DNA of 64,000 nucleotides from Thalassotalea sp. (GTDB lineage: Bacteria > Pseudomonadota > Gammaproteobacteria > Enterobacterales > Alteromonadaceae): the NCBI GenBank assembly GCA_022448425.1, contig JAKVCY010000005.1, forward strand, positions 1 to 64,000. The letters are read 5' to 3'. The notes under the pieces are model-generated. The model did no database searches. It was not told the DNA's origin and saw only the letters and a program-made list of their open reading frames with translations. Numbering within the stretch: the stretch's first letter is position 1; each line of letters starts with the position of its first letter. The position numbers were made by a program, and so were the translations under genes. This document shows positions 54,873-64,000 of this stretch, piece by piece.

Positions 54873-55445
54873 ATGAAAACACTTGAACAATACCGCGAAG
54901 AATTTAAACAAAAAAAATTGATGACAATGCCATTAGCAGGCACCATCGTATGGTTTATTTTAGGTTGCATGGCCTTGGTACTGCCGCAAGAAAAAATGGT
55001 ATTGCCGCTATACATAGGCACAGGTTCCATCTTTTACCTTGCCTTATTTCTTTCAAAATTCACTGGTGAGAAATTGTTAGTCAAAAGCGCAGAGATGAAC
55101 CCATTCGATAAACTGTTCTTATATACCATGGTAATGTCGTTATTCTGCTTCTCAATGGCTATTCCATTTGGCCTTCAAGACTACACGTCACTACCAATGA
55201 CTATTGGTATCTTAACAGGCTTAATGTGGCTGCCTATATCTTGGACGATTCAACACAACGTTGGCATTGTGCATACGACTCTACGTACTCTACTAATAGT
55301 GATTGCTTGGTTCGCTTTCCCTGAGAATCGTTTCGTGACTATCCCATTTATCATCGTATTCGTTTACGCGATTAGCTTAGTGCAACTTTATTTACGACAT
55401 AAAAAAGTTCATGCATTACTTGCTACACCTGTGGCAAATTCGTAA
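54873..55445 (+). CDS. Predicted membrane protein of a two-component operon
   Basis: The 190-residue protein has a polar N-terminus (MKTLEQYREEFKQKKLMTMP) followed by about six membrane helices, ending in a short basic tail. The layout resembles the uncharacterised DUF7010 membrane proteins, but the match is from memory and not firm. It lies 33 bases before the DesK-like kinase and four genes from any transporter. The operon position suggests it is a sensor accessory or a membrane-stress protein controlled by the pair. AAAGGAATAAG precedes the ATG. Confidence 0.7.
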   Translation: MKTLEQYREEFKQKKLMTMPLAGTIVWFILGCMALVLPQEKMVLPLYIGTGSIFYLALFLSKFTGEKLLVKSAEMNPFDKLFLYTMVMSLFCFSMAIPFGLQDYTSLPMTIGILTGLMWLPISWTIQHNVGIVHTTLRTLLIVIAWFAFPENRFVTIPFIIVFVYAISLVQLYLRHKKVHALLATPVANS

Positions 55446-55478
55446 AAAATCGATACCTTAGAGAAAACGGAGGTTAAT

Positions 55479-56573
55479 GTGACTGATTCTTTCAAACATG
55501 CATTGGTGGACAACAGAAACCCATATTGGCTATGGGGACCACTCGCACTTTCTATCTTTTACTTTTTGCCATTAATCTTCAATCTAGAATATTTTATCGG
55601 CATCAGAATCATTGGTATCGCTGTCATTTATCTTACCTTTTTGATGCTTTACAAAAAAGCGATTTACGCTCGAGGTGAGGAGGCACTAGTACCTGTATTA
55701 TCGCTAATTATACTTTGCATTGCGGGCACGTATGTTACACCAGGAACCCAAGCTTTATTTGGCTATGTTGCCTATTTTTGTGGTTTTAATTTTAGGTTTA
55801 CCAAAGCGATTCAAGGGTTAATCGGCATACTTTTAGCGGTTATATTATCGGCATACTTATTCTCTTATATGGATGCATTTTTCTTAGCGCCAGCGTTAAT
55901 TGTTTCTATCGGTTTGTTTTTCTGTGGCCGAGCTGAACGTAAAGACCGTATTCACAAAGCAAAAGAAGAAGTTAGCCAACAGAAAGTAGAACAATATGCA
56001 GCGGTTGCTGAACGCGAACGAATCGCTAGAGACTTACATGACCTTGTCGGCCATTCCCTCTCTTCTATCGCCCTTAAGGCCAATCTAGCAGAAAAGCTCA
56101 TTGATAAAGCCCAATACGACAAAGCATCGAATGAAATTCATGAAGTCGCTGAGCTTTCAAGAGATATTTTGTCGCGGGTAAGAGAAGCGGTATCAGGCCT
56201 CAAGAAATACAATTTGTCTGAGCAACTCAATAAACTCATTGATGAGTTAAAAAACCAAGGATTTGATGTCACAACATCAATTGAGATACCCAACATGGCT
56301 CCACAAGTTGAGTCTTCTCTGCAACTTATTTGCACTGAACTAGTGACCAATATCATGCGCCACAGTGATGGTGATGCAGTAAAAATTTCTATCTTATCAG
56401 AGCCAAAAGATAGTGAAAAGTTTATTGTATCAATCTCTGATAATGGCAAAAAGAAAACCTTTGAATGGGGCAATGGCCTCTCAGGCATTAAGGAGCGTTG
56501 CCTAGAGATCAATGCTCAATTTACCGCCACTTACCGAAACGGCTTCAACGCCGAAATTGCAGTAGGAAGTTAG
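55479..56573 (+). CDS. DesK-like membrane sensor histidine kinase
   Basis: The 364-residue protein has five or six membrane helices (about 18-150), a coiled coil, then a HisKA_3 domain with His187 in RDLHDLVGHSLSSI and a HATPase (ICTELVTNIMRHSDG, ISDNGKK, GNGLSGIKERC). This layout is that of DesK/LiaS-like kinases, which sense membrane state. The start is GTG at 55479 with GGAGG upstream. It is followed three bases later by its LuxR-type regulator. DesK systems often control fatty-acid desaturation; no desaturase is adjacent, so the target is unknown. Confidence 0.9.
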   Translation: MTDSFKHALVDNRNPYWLWGPLALSIFYFLPLIFNLEYFIGIRIIGIAVIYLTFLMLYKKAIYARGEEALVPVLSLIILCIAGTYVTPGTQALFGYVAYFCGFNFRFTKAIQGLIGILLAVILSAYLFSYMDAFFLAPALIVSIGLFFCGRAERKDRIHKAKEEVSQQKVEQYAAVAERERIARDLHDLVGHSLSSIALKANLAEKLIDKAQYDKASNEIHEVAELSRDILSRVREAVSGLKKYNLSEQLNKLIDELKNQGFDVTTSIEIPNMAPQVESSLQLICTELVTNIMRHSDGDAVKISILSEPKDSEKFIVSISDNGKKKTFEWGNGLSGIKERCLEINAQFTATYRNGFNAEIAVGS

Positions 56574-56576
56574 GGA

Positions 56577-57179
56577 ATGACAAAAATACTAATTGCTGAA
56601 GATCAGGCCATGGTGCGCGGTGCGCTATCGGCACTATTAAGTCTTGAAGACGATATTGAAGTAGTCGCTGAGGCTGCGAATGGACAGGAAGCTCTTGCCC
56701 TAACAGAACAAATTGATGTCGATATCGTCTTAACTGATATCGAAATGCCACTGATGACAGGCATTGAGTTAGCCGAAAAACTATCAACAACCAAGCCTGA
56801 ATTAAAAACCATGATTATGACGACGTTTTCACGCGCTGGTTATATTAAGCGCGCATTAAAATGCGGCGTAATGGGTTTTATTTTGAAAGAGGCCGATTCC
56901 GAAGAACTAGTCGAAGCCGTGAAAAATGTCAGTGAAGGAAAAAAAGTCTTTAACGCCGAGCTTGCATTAACAGCTCTGGATGACAATGACCCATTGAGCG
57001 AAAAAGAACGAAAGGCATTGAAACTGGCAAGTGATGGTCTGAAAACGGCGGAAATCGCAGAGCAACTGTTTTTATCTCAAGGTACTATTCGCAACTACTT
57101 GTCAGAAGCTATTGCAAAACTTAATGCCACTAACCGAGTTGATGCTGCGAGAATTGCTCGTCAGAAAGGTTGGTTATAG
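56577..57179 (+). CDS. LuxR/NarL-type response regulator (DesR-like)
   Basis: The 200-residue protein has a receiver with ILIAEDQ, the phospho-acceptor Asp54 in IVLTDIEMPLMTG, and Lys in ILKEADSEE. A LuxR helix-turn-helix follows (about 137-198) with LSEKERKALKLASDGLKTAEIA-type helices and GTIRNYLSEAIAKL. It is the cognate regulator of the kinase three bases upstream. The length and the ILKEADSEELVEA linker are typical of DesR-like regulators. Confidence 0.92.
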   Translation: MTKILIAEDQAMVRGALSALLSLEDDIEVVAEAANGQEALALTEQIDVDIVLTDIEMPLMTGIELAEKLSTTKPELKTMIMTTFSRAGYIKRALKCGVMGFILKEADSEELVEAVKNVSEGKKVFNAELALTALDDNDPLSEKERKALKLASDGLKTAEIAEQLFLSQGTIRNYLSEAIAKLNATNRVDAARIARQKGWL

Positions 57180-57207
57180 TTGAGAATAACAATGCAGCCC
57201 AATGATA

Positions 57208-57597
57208 TTAGGAAATGCTGGCTATCTCTCCATGAAGCCACAGCATTGCATGTTCCCTGTCGGTGAAAAACTCTATATTTTGCTGTAAGAGCGATGGCGA
57301 GCGCTGCAGAATAATATCTTTTTGTACTTGTGAACTAATAATAAACGCTTTGGCAACAATGGGTTTTTTAGACATCCACTGATTATATTCATTCAGTAAC
57401 TGATAAGCTTCTGGGGTCCCCCCTTCTAACTCAAGATCGTCTATTAACATGGCAAATGGCTTACCAGCGAGTATATTTAACTTGTCTTTTACAGCGTTTA
57501 TGTAGCCACTACAGCCCAACTCGTTGAAACTGCCCGCTAACTTACTTTCAATAATACTGCCGGTGATTACGACACTAAATTCACCATGAGAAATCAT
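57208..57597 (-). CDS. SpoIIAA/STAS-like small protein
   Basis: The 129-residue protein begins FSVVITGSIIESKLAG and has the alternating strand/helix order of SpoIIAA-like (STAS) proteins. The closing segment KAFIISSQVQKDI...IEFFTDREHAMLWL matches the common ending of that family (strand, helix, then F-D/R-E-A-x-WL). Such proteins are mostly uncharacterised and may bind small molecules or partner proteins. It is convergent with the DesR-like gene and 23 bases upstream (in its own sense) of nothing, as rsmI precedes it on the same strand. Confidence 0.6.
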   Translation of the reverse strand: MISHGEFSVVITGSIIESKLAGSFNELGCSGYINAVKDKLNILAGKPFAMLIDDLELEGGTPEAYQLLNEYNQWMSKKPIVAKAFIISSQVQKDIILQRSPSLLQQNIEFFTDREHAMLWLHGEIASIS

Positions 57598-57620
57598 AGT
57601 ACTCCTTAATATAGTTCCTC

Positions 57621-58469
57621 TTACTTTAAAGAGAGCGCAAAATCATACAATGTATTCTTCTTTACACCATATATTTTAGCAGCTACCGCGCAAGCTTTCT
57701 TCGGTGGCAGCTCTTCTAATAAAATTTTCAGTGTATTGACGATTTCAGGAGAGATGGCATTAGGGTCGATTCGCTTGCCTTCAATAATCAGTACCATCTC
57801 ACCTTTCAGCTGGTTCGCATCCTTGCTTAACCAAGTGACAAACCCCGCAGCACTATCCGTTCTGATAGTCTCAAACGTTTTCGTTAATTCACGTGCGATA
57901 ACAATTTGACGATCTGCACCTAGTACTTCGACAATATCTTTAACCGTATCAATAGCACGTCTCGGCGCATCGTAAAAGACCATAGTACGAGATTCATTCT
58001 CTAATGCCCTCAATACCGACTGTCGTGCCCCTGATTTACTTGGTAAAAAGCCCTCAAAAGCAAACCTGTCTGTAGGTAAACCAGCAACCGAAAGCGCAGT
58101 GATAGCGGCACACGCTCCTGGAACAGGAACGACGGCTAAATCATTTTGTTTCAAAAATTTTACGATATGAAAGCCAGGGTCACTAATCAAAGGGGTTCCA
58201 GCATCTGAAACTAACGCAATGCTCTTACCTTCTTTCAACCAGTCGCTAATTTGCTCTTGTCGTTGGCGTTCATTGTGGTCATGCAATGAAAACGTCTTTG
58301 CCTTAATGCTAAATGCCGTTAACAGTTTTTGGGTATGACGAGTGTCCTCGCAAGCAATAAGATCGACACCAGCAAGCACATCTAAGGCTCTTTGAGTAAT
58401 GTCGGCTAAGTTTCCTATCGGTGTTGAAACTACGTATAAGGTGCTTGGGGCTACTTGAAATTCAGTCAT
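57621..58469 (-). CDS. rsmI: 16S rRNA (cytidine(1402)-2'-O)-methyltransferase RsmI
   Basis: The 282-residue protein belongs to the SAM-dependent tetrapyrrole-methylase-like fold. Motifs: LYVVSTPIGNLADIT, EDTRHTQKLL, LHDHNERQR, ALVSDAGTPLISDPG, VPGACAAITALSVAGLP and FEGFLPSK, all characteristic of RsmI, which 2'-O-methylates C1402 at the decoding centre of the ribosome. It is divergent from lpoA, the standard gammaproteobacterial arrangement. The length matches E. coli. Confidence 0.95.
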   Translation of the reverse strand: MTEFQVAPSTLYVVSTPIGNLADITQRALDVLAGVDLIACEDTRHTQKLLTAFSIKAKTFSLHDHNERQRQEQISDWLKEGKSIALVSDAGTPLISDPGFHIVKFLKQNDLAVVPVPGACAAITALSVAGLPTDRFAFEGFLPSKSGARQSVLRALENESRTMVFYDAPRRAIDTVKDIVEVLGADRQIVIARELTKTFETIRTDSAAGFVTWLSKDANQLKGEMVLIIEGKRIDPNAISPEIVNTLKILLEELPPKKACAVAAKIYGVKKNTLYDFALSLK

Positions 58470-58544
58470 TTAGGCTTAACAGTTGAGTGTCTATGGGATG
58501 AAGTTTATTATAAACCCAACCCTTAACGCACGGATTTCTCATAA

Positions 58545-60389
58545 GTGTTGTCAGAAAAGCTGAAACGTCAACTTTGCCAAGCATCATGCTCAGGCCTTTT
58601 CATCGCCCTACTCGCTAGCTGTTCTTCTCCTCAAGTGAGTCAGCAAACGCAAGCGAATAAAGAGGTTTTACCCACTGTAAAACCAGCAGAAACGGCACTT
58701 GATTTCATAGCCTTGAGTAAAAATCAGCGCGGTACTCAAGCGAGTGAAAGCTTAATAAGTGCGAGTGAGCGCTATTTGTTAGAAGAAGACTTTGTCTCTG
58801 GATTATGGTTAGCCAACCAAATAGAGCCCGTTTTCTCGGCAGGGGTTGAGGAAAATGCCCACACACTTTATCGAATTTACCTCGTGCAGGCACAAGCACT
58901 ATTTGCGTTAGACAAAACTCTCCTGTCATTAGCTAAGCTAGAACAAATTAACGAATTAAACATTGCCAAAACTTCAGCGTATTACCGAACTTTAGCAGCT
59001 GTACACGAAGCTAGGAATTTCCCAGTGCTTTCATTAGCAGCGAGGCTTCAGGAGTTCCCTCTGCTCAATGAAAATGAAGAACAAAGCTTAGCGTCTATCT
59101 GGGCTCAATTTCAATCATTAACGCCTTGGCAATTATCGCAATTAACGTCAGAAGAACTTCCTTTTGCTAATGGTTGGGTTAGGTTAACTCAATTTGCAAA
59201 TCAATTTGGCGATAACAACGACAGATTCAAACGCTCTTTAAGCCAATGGCAACGGCTATTTCCAACGCATCCCGCTCATCTGCTCTTACCAAATATACAA
59301 AGCACCATTGATAGCCAAGTATTTAACTACCAAAACATTGCCGTAATTCTGCCATTAAGTGGCAAACAAACCGCGGCAGGTAATGCTGCACAGCAAGGTA
59401 TTTTGGCAGCATATGGCAATGATAAAACAAGTAAGCTGCATTTTTTCGACGCTGAAACGTTAGACTGGTCAACGCTTGAAGAAACATTGTCAGAATTATC
59501 TATAGACTTTGTTGTTGGCCCGCTTCTGCGCAAACATGTCGATAGCTATTTAGCACTTGAGCAACTTACCACTCCGACGTTGTTACTAAATTTGCCGCAT
59601 AGTCAGCCTTTGTTACCTCACCAGTTTGCCATTTCAATGCGTCCTGAAGATGAAGCTGTTCAAGCGGCCTCAACCTTGGCTAAGAAAGACTTCGAGATGC
59701 CAATTATCTTGATGCATCAAGACCCTGTTAGTGAGCGCATTGCCAATACGTTTATTCAAGAATGGCATAGTATTACTGGAGAAGCGCCTAGGTTGATGCC
59801 TTTTTCTAAAGGCAAAAAAATGCAAACCATGTTGAAAACTGCACTTGGTGTCGAACAAAGTGAAGAACGCATCAAGGATCTTAATCGTCGTATTAAGTAC
59901 ACCATTAAGTCAGATGTTCGTAACCGACGTGATGTCGACATGATTTACATTGTTGGCTCACCAACACAAACCCGGGTTTTAAAGCCTTATGTTGATGTTA
60001 GTATTAGCCCATTTGCTGATGCTATTCCGATGTTTGCCAGTAGCCGCAGTCACAGCATTAAAATTGATGAGGGCGGCACTCGAGATTTAGCAGGCTTACG
60101 CTTTACCGAAATGCCATGGCTGCTTGAAAGTAAACAGCAGAATAAATCCCTTGTTAGTCAATCAAAGTCACTATTTCCTCAGCGCAGCGATAGCCTGCAG
60201 CGAATATTTGCCATGGGTTACGATGCCTTGGGGTTAGTCAATAAAGTCAACTTAATGCAACAGCACAGCTATATCCGCCACTATGGCCAAGTCGGCGTAT
60301 TGCAGCTAAATCAGAGCAATATACTCACCCGCAGTCTGCTTTGGGGCCGATACCAAAAAGAGAGTGTGACTGAAGTTGCAATGGATTAA
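58545..60389 (+). CDS. lpoA: Penicillin-binding protein activator LpoA
   Basis: The 614-residue lipoprotein has its lipobox in LLASC (Cys26). The N-terminal half is TPR-like; the C-terminal half is a periplasmic-binding-protein-like fold with NIAVILPLSGKQTAAGNAAQQG and DFVVGPLLRK. LpoA sits in the outer membrane and activates the peptidoglycan synthase PBP1A. It starts at GTG 58545 (or the adjacent TTG); no strong ribosome site is seen. Its last codons overlap the TTG start of yraN. Confidence 0.92.
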   Translation: MLSEKLKRQLCQASCSGLFIALLASCSSPQVSQQTQANKEVLPTVKPAETALDFIALSKNQRGTQASESLISASERYLLEEDFVSGLWLANQIEPVFSAGVEENAHTLYRIYLVQAQALFALDKTLLSLAKLEQINELNIAKTSAYYRTLAAVHEARNFPVLSLAARLQEFPLLNENEEQSLASIWAQFQSLTPWQLSQLTSEELPFANGWVRLTQFANQFGDNNDRFKRSLSQWQRLFPTHPAHLLLPNIQSTIDSQVFNYQNIAVILPLSGKQTAAGNAAQQGILAAYGNDKTSKLHFFDAETLDWSTLEETLSELSIDFVVGPLLRKHVDSYLALEQLTTPTLLLNLPHSQPLLPHQFAISMRPEDEAVQAASTLAKKDFEMPIILMHQDPVSERIANTFIQEWHSITGEAPRLMPFSKGKKMQTMLKTALGVEQSEERIKDLNRRIKYTIKSDVRNRRDVDMIYIVGSPTQTRVLKPYVDVSISPFADAIPMFASSRSHSIKIDEGGTRDLAGLRFTEMPWLLESKQQNKSLVSQSKSLFPQRSDSLQRIFAMGYDALGLVNKVNLMQQHSYIRHYGQVGVLQLNQSNILTRSLLWGRYQKESVTEVAMD

Positions 60390-60750
60390 GAAACTTACGA
60401 CAAAAGCCATTGGTGATAGTACAGAAGCTCTTGCTGCCAACTACTTAAAGGCACAGGGGCTAACATTAGCCACTCAAAACTATTCAAGCAAATATGGCGA
60501 GATCGACCTTATTTGTCAGGACGGACAAACGTGGGTCTTTGTTGAAGTGAAATATCGACGGAGTGCTGCTTATGGTGGCGCCATTTCAACAATATCAACT
60601 GCGAAGCAACAAAAACTGAAACATTGTGCCTCTTTTTATCTCCAACTAAAGGGTATTAATGAATATAATACCTCGTGTCGTTTCGATGTGGTGGCATTAC
60701 AGGGTGACCTTACCCAACCACAAATAACTTGGCTGAAAAACGCCTTTTAA
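60376..60750 (+). CDS. yraN: UPF0102 family protein YraN
   Basis: The 124-residue protein shows the UPF0102 signature: YGEIDLICQDGQTWVFVEVKYR, the nuclease-like E-x-D...E-V-K pattern shared with Holliday-junction resolvases and restriction enzymes. Its biological role is not settled. The TTG start at 60376 lies inside the end of lpoA, a 14-base overlap typical of this operon. The position between lpoA and diaA confirms identity. Confidence 0.93.
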   Translation: MQWIKKLTTKAIGDSTEALAANYLKAQGLTLATQNYSSKYGEIDLICQDGQTWVFVEVKYRRSAAYGGAISTISTAKQQKLKHCASFYLQLKGINEYNTSCRFDVVALQGDLTQPQITWLKNAF

Positions 60751-61356
<606 letters not shown>

Positions 61357-61359
61357 TTT

Positions 61360-61929
61360 GTGAAAGTCGTAAAACTTGCTGCCATAGCCGTAACAGTCGC
61401 AGTCCTTCAAGGGTGCGTTGCAGCAGCCGTTGTTGGAGTCGCTGGTGGTGCCACTGTCATAGCCGATAAGCGCAGCGTTGGCACCCAGTTGGACGATCAA
61501 CGTATAGAATTGGATGCCTACGCGAAGCTATCAGAACACCAAGGTTTAAGTGATAATGCCAACCTACAAATTACCAGCATGAATGGTTCGGTACTGGTTG
61601 TTGGGCAAGCACCAAATACTTACCTGCGTGATGAAGCAATAAAGATTATCAAAGCAATTGACGGTGTAGACCAAATACATAATCAAATTCGTCTTGGAAA
61701 CAAGGTATCTATTGCAACGAAAAGTAACGATGTGTGGCTAACGTCTAAAGTTAAAGCAGCACTTTTTAAAAGTGATAAGTTAGACGCAACCAACATCAAA
61801 GTGGTTACTGAGAATGCGGAAGTATTCCTAATGGGATTGGTGAGTCGTAACCAAGCTGATACTGCGGTAGAGATTACTCGCAATATCGGCGGTGTTAACC
61901 GCGTAGTTAAAGCATTTGAATACCAATGA
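61360..61929 (+). CDS. dolP: Dual-BON lipoprotein DolP (YraP)
   Basis: The 189-residue lipoprotein has a signal sequence with lipobox LQGC (Cys19) and two BON domains (about 48-112 and 125-189; INDUCED patterns NLQITSMNGSVLVVGQ and NIKVVTENAEVFLMG). DolP binds anionic phospholipids at division sites and supports outer membrane integrity; it is a sigma-E target in E. coli. GTG start at 61360, four bases after the diaA stop. A terminator follows. Confidence 0.92.
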   Translation: MKVVKLAAIAVTVAVLQGCVAAAVVGVAGGATVIADKRSVGTQLDDQRIELDAYAKLSEHQGLSDNANLQITSMNGSVLVVGQAPNTYLRDEAIKIIKAIDGVDQIHNQIRLGNKVSIATKSNDVWLTSKVKAALFKSDKLDATNIKVVTENAEVFLMGLVSRNQADTAVEITRNIGGVNRVVKAFEYQ

Positions 61930-62231
61930 CATGAATGGTTGAGCAAATACTATTGATAGAAAAATCCCGCGATTGCAGGATTTTTTTGTTTCTGGAAGTC
62001 AATTGTACCAGTACAGAGAACATCTCATCTAATCATTCAACTTAAACATTTAGCTATCAACTAAAGATGGATGATGTAAATATTATGTTTACAGGGTGTT
62101 TAGATATCGAAAACTTTATACTTTTCAGGTAATTAATTGACTAATCCAGAGCAATTTATTGAAAGAGTGTCGTAACTAAGGAAGAATATAGATGTCCCTA
62201 TTCATCATAACTACACAAGGAATGTCTAATT
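61930..62231. other. Intergenic region after dolP
   Basis: The dolP terminator occupies 61960-61987. The rest is AT-rich. AAGGA occurs near 62180 and 62217 before short ATG starts; the second precedes the small membrane ORF. No RNA gene or repeat is recognised. Confidence 0.4.
61960..61987 (+). terminator. Terminator of the lpoA-yraN-diaA-dolP operon
   Basis: AAAATCCCGC and GCAGGATTTT pair with one mismatch around GATT, followed by a T-tract. Confidence 0.85.
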
Positions 62232-62477
62232 ATGATTCTTACGGTTATTGCACTGTCTGGAATTCTTGTCGGCTATCTAAAAACTAAGTTTCAATACTTT
62301 TGTGTCATCGGACTTATTTCATTATTGGCAATAAATATCGTTTTCGATTTTTCACCAATTAGCAGTTTGTACCAACAACACTCATATAAAATTTTTATTT
62401 GTGCGGCAGTTCATATGATTCTCTACCAGTTGACCTTTCGAAACTATGAATTCATTAAGCACAAAGTTAGTTTTTGA
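62232..62477 (+). CDS. Small predicted membrane protein
   Basis: The 81-residue protein has two or three hydrophobic helices (MILTVIALSGILVGYL, VIGLISLLAINIVF, FICAAVHMILYQLTF) and a basic C-terminal end. No family is recognised. The ATG at 62232 has AAGGA ten bases upstream and the frame ends just before a perfect terminator, which supports a real gene. It is convergent with recA. Its function is unknown. Confidence 0.55.
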   Translation: MILTVIALSGILVGYLKTKFQYFCVIGLISLLAINIVFDFSPISSLYQQHSYKIFICAAVHMILYQLTFRNYEFIKHKVSF

Positions 62478-62489
62478 ATAAACGGAAAT

Positions 62490-62518
62490 AAAAAATCCCG
62501 CACTTGGCGGGATTTTTT
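62490..62518. terminator. Bidirectional terminator between the small ORF and recA
   Basis: AAAAAATCCCGC and GCGGGATTTTTT form a perfect 12-bp stem around ACTTG. It serves both convergent genes. Confidence 0.92.
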
Positions 62519-62554
62519 ATCAAGTCTTTTGTATTTAAATTTCTAAAGAAGCTA

Positions 62555-63577
62555 TTACTCTGTCACCTCTTCAGCAGCTGCTTCGGTAGGACGAGATAAG
62601 AAAATCTCACGTAAACGCGTATCAATTTCGGTGGCAATTTCTGGATTCTCTTTTAAGAACTTAACAGCATTTGCTTTACCTTGGCCAATCTTGTCGCCAT
62701 TGTAGCTATACCAAGCACCCGCTTTCTCAACCATCTTGTTTTGTACGCCAAGGTCAATCAATTCACCTAGGTTATTGATACCTTCTCCATATAAAATTTG
62801 GAATTCTACTTGTTTAAACGGAGGAGCAATCTTATTTTTAACCACTTTCACGCGAGTTTCGTTACCGACAATTTCATCACCGTTTTTAACCGCACCGATA
62901 CGACGAATGTCTAAACGTACAGAGGCATAGAACTTAAGTGCGTTACCACCTGTAGTCGTTTCAGGATTACCAAACATTACACCAATCTTCATACGAATTT
63001 GGTTAATGAAGATCATCATTGTATTTGATTGCTTCAAGTTAGCTGTTAGCTTACGCATTGCTTGAGATAACATACGTGCTTGAAGACCCATATGAGAATC
63101 CCCCATGTCACCTTCAATTTCAGCTTTAGGTGTTAATGCTGCTACTGAGTCAACAACGATAACGTCAACTGCTCCAGAGCGCGTTAACATGTCACAAATC
63201 TCTAATGCTTGCTCACCTGTATCCGGCTGTGAAACAAGTAAATCGTTAATATTAACACCAAGCTTCTCAGCGTAGATTGGGTCTAACGCGTGCTCAGCAT
63301 CAACGAAAGCACAAACTTTACCATTACGCTGCGCTTCGGCAATAACCTCAAGCGTTAAAGTTGTTTTACCACTTGATTCAGGGCCGTAAATTTCAACAAC
63401 ACGTCCCATTGGTAAACCGCCTGCACCCAATGCGATATCTAAGCCCAAAGAGCCTGTTGAAATTGTTTCGACATCCATGCTGCGGTTTTCACCCAACTTC
63501 ATGATTGAACCTTTACCGAACTGGCGTTCAATTTGGCTTAATGCAGCAGAGAGTGCTTTTTCTTTATTCTGGTCCAT
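62555..63577 (-). CDS. recA: Recombinase A
   Basis: The 340-residue protein is a canonical Rec[15 protein letters not shown] is the Walker A loop, [10 protein letters not shown] is Walker B, followed by loops L1 ([18 protein letters not shown]) and L2 ([20 protein letters not shown]). It forms filaments on single-stranded DNA, drives strand exchange and triggers LexA self-cleavage. Signature residues are intact. GGAG precedes the ATG. Its promoter is overlapped by a LexA box, so it is SOS-induced. Confidence 0.98.
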   Translation of the reverse strand: MDQNKEKALSAALSQIERQFGKGSIMKLGENRSMDVETISTGSLGLDIALGAGGLPMGRVVEIYGPESSGKTTLTLEVIAEAQRNGKVCAFVDAEHALDPIYAEKLGVNINDLLVSQPDTGEQALEICDMLTRSGAVDVIVVDSVAALTPKAEIEGDMGDSHMGLQARMLSQAMRKLTANLKQSNTMMIFINQIRMKIGVMFGNPETTTGGNALKFYASVRLDIRRIGAVKNGDEIVGNETRVKVVKNKIAPPFKQVEFQILYGEGINNLGELIDLGVQNKMVEKAGAWYSYNGDKIGQGKANAVKFLKENPEIATEIDTRLREIFLSRPTEAAAEEVTE

Positions 63578-63623
63578 TTATCGCTCCGAGAAACTTTTGA
63601 CTAATCTTGTTAAGTTGCAAACA

Positions 63624-63651
63624 AGTATACTGTCCATTCATACAGTATCAA
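63624..63651 (-). promoter_or_regulatory. recA promoter
   Basis: On the minus strand TTGATA (-35) and TATACT (-10) are separated by 16 bases, nearly identical to the E. coli recA promoter in both sequence and placement. Confidence 0.85.
63628..63647. promoter_or_regulatory. LexA (SOS) box of recA
   Basis: TACTGT-N8-ACAGTA is a perfect symmetric CTGT-N8-ACAG LexA site lying between the -35 and -10 boxes of recA, so bound LexA blocks RNA polymerase. Confidence 0.92.
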
Positions 63652-63880
63652 GTATTTTTTTTAATTATTACTTATTAAAATCTTTTTTAACTTTTAAGCA
63701 TCTGTTTATAAACACTAAATATTACATTTATATTTTTAACTATTTTTTCTCATCATAATTTTAACAGGCAATACACAGTGATTTGTTCAGTACTTTTACA
63801 GTAATTTTTTTACAGCTTTCAATCCCAGTTTTTGGCATAATGCGCGTTGAGTTTTGTTTAAACAATAATAGTATCCCGCT

Positions 63881-64000
63881 ATGACATCAGCTAATCCAGA
63901 TCATGCTTCTCACACGCCAATGATGCGCCAATACCTAAAGATTAAAGCGGAGTTTCCGAATATCTTAGTGTTCTATCGCATGGGCGACTTTTACGAGTTA
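63881..64000 (+). CDS. mutS: DNA mismatch repair protein MutS, 3' partial
   Basis: The first 40 codons are present. [20 protein letters not shown] followed by GDFYEL is the conserved N-terminal mismatch-recognition domain of MutS, just at the segment with the F-x-E mismatch-wedge region upstream. MutS binds mispaired bases and recruits MutL. The gene is divergent from recA and continues past the window end. Confidence 0.95.
   Translation, partial: MTSANPDHASHTPMMRQYLKIKAEFPNILVFYRMGDFYEL

Larger units (their letters stand above)
63578..63880. other. recA-mutS divergent intergenic region
   Basis: It holds the recA promoter and LexA box (63624-63651). It then runs into a very AT-rich stretch of T-runs. 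On the plus strand an extended -10-like TGGCATAAT at 63833-63841 lies 40 bases before the mutS ATG. No other gene is seen. Confidence 0.5.

Noticed and set aside
62191-62290. Short ORF with an AAGGAAG ribosome-like site overlapping the small membrane gene
   Set aside because: Its about 30 codons have no hydrophobic or family features and the downstream frame ends at a proper terminator.

Overview
The window reads as a chromosome segment of a low-GC marine gammaproteobacterium of the Alteromonadales, most like the Colwelliaceae (Colwellia or Thalassotalea). This placement is inference. It rests on the housekeeping blocks (divergent rsmI and lpoA-yraN-diaA-dolP, recA next to mutS, rnpB), the E. 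coli-like recA promoter and LexA box, secreted S8 peptidases with PPC domains, and many TTG or GTG starts. No rRNA, tRNA or CRISPR array is visible.

Layout. 1-6300: end of a DUF2306-type membrane protein, a frameshifted DUF2061 pseudogene, a secreted prolyl-oligopeptidase-family peptidase, the RNA helicase dbpA and an RsuA-family pseudouridine synthase. 6600-12850: two convergent giant signalling genes, a membrane histidine kinase fused to REC and AraC domains, and a periplasmic Reg_prop/Y_Y_Y sensor fused to a degenerate GGDEF domain. 12900-19970: two divergent secreted subtilases, a small outer-membrane-type protein and an MTHFR-like protein. 20000-33500: a catabolic cluster (SDR, acyl-CoA phosphotransferase, SCP2-type thiolase, DUF1295 membrane protein, acyl-CoA ligase, TonB-dependent receptor, second thiolase, carotenoid oxygenase, double HxlR regulator) that looks built to import, cleave, CoA-activate and degrade a hydrophobic substrate such as an apocarotenoid or 4-hydroxy acid.

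33500-50300 is about 17 kb of signalling genes. It holds an outer membrane protein / secreted protein / histidine kinase operon, two paralogous single-domain receivers, a REC-AraC regulator, and a stressosome operon: REC, REC-EAL, RsbR, RsbS, RsbT, a second RsbT-like ATPase, RsbX, then a hybrid histidine kinase whose N-terminus resembles the RsbT-binding domain of RsbU. A further GAF/PAS hybrid kinase follows. No sigma factor or anti-sigma pair is present, so the proposed stressosome output is a phosphorelay plus c-di-GMP hydrolysis. This is the most interesting system in the window.

50700-54870 is scarred by mobile DNA: a truncated tyrosine integrase with paired 29-bp direct repeats beside rnpB, and a doubly broken IS110-family transposase. 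A TPR protein (behind six copies of an 8-bp repeat) and an SMR transporter lie between. 54870-57180 is a DesK/DesR-like two-component operon with a membrane protein. 57200-64000 is core genome: a SpoIIAA-like protein, rsmI, lpoA, yraN, diaA, dolP, a small membrane ORF, recA and the first 40 codons of mutS.
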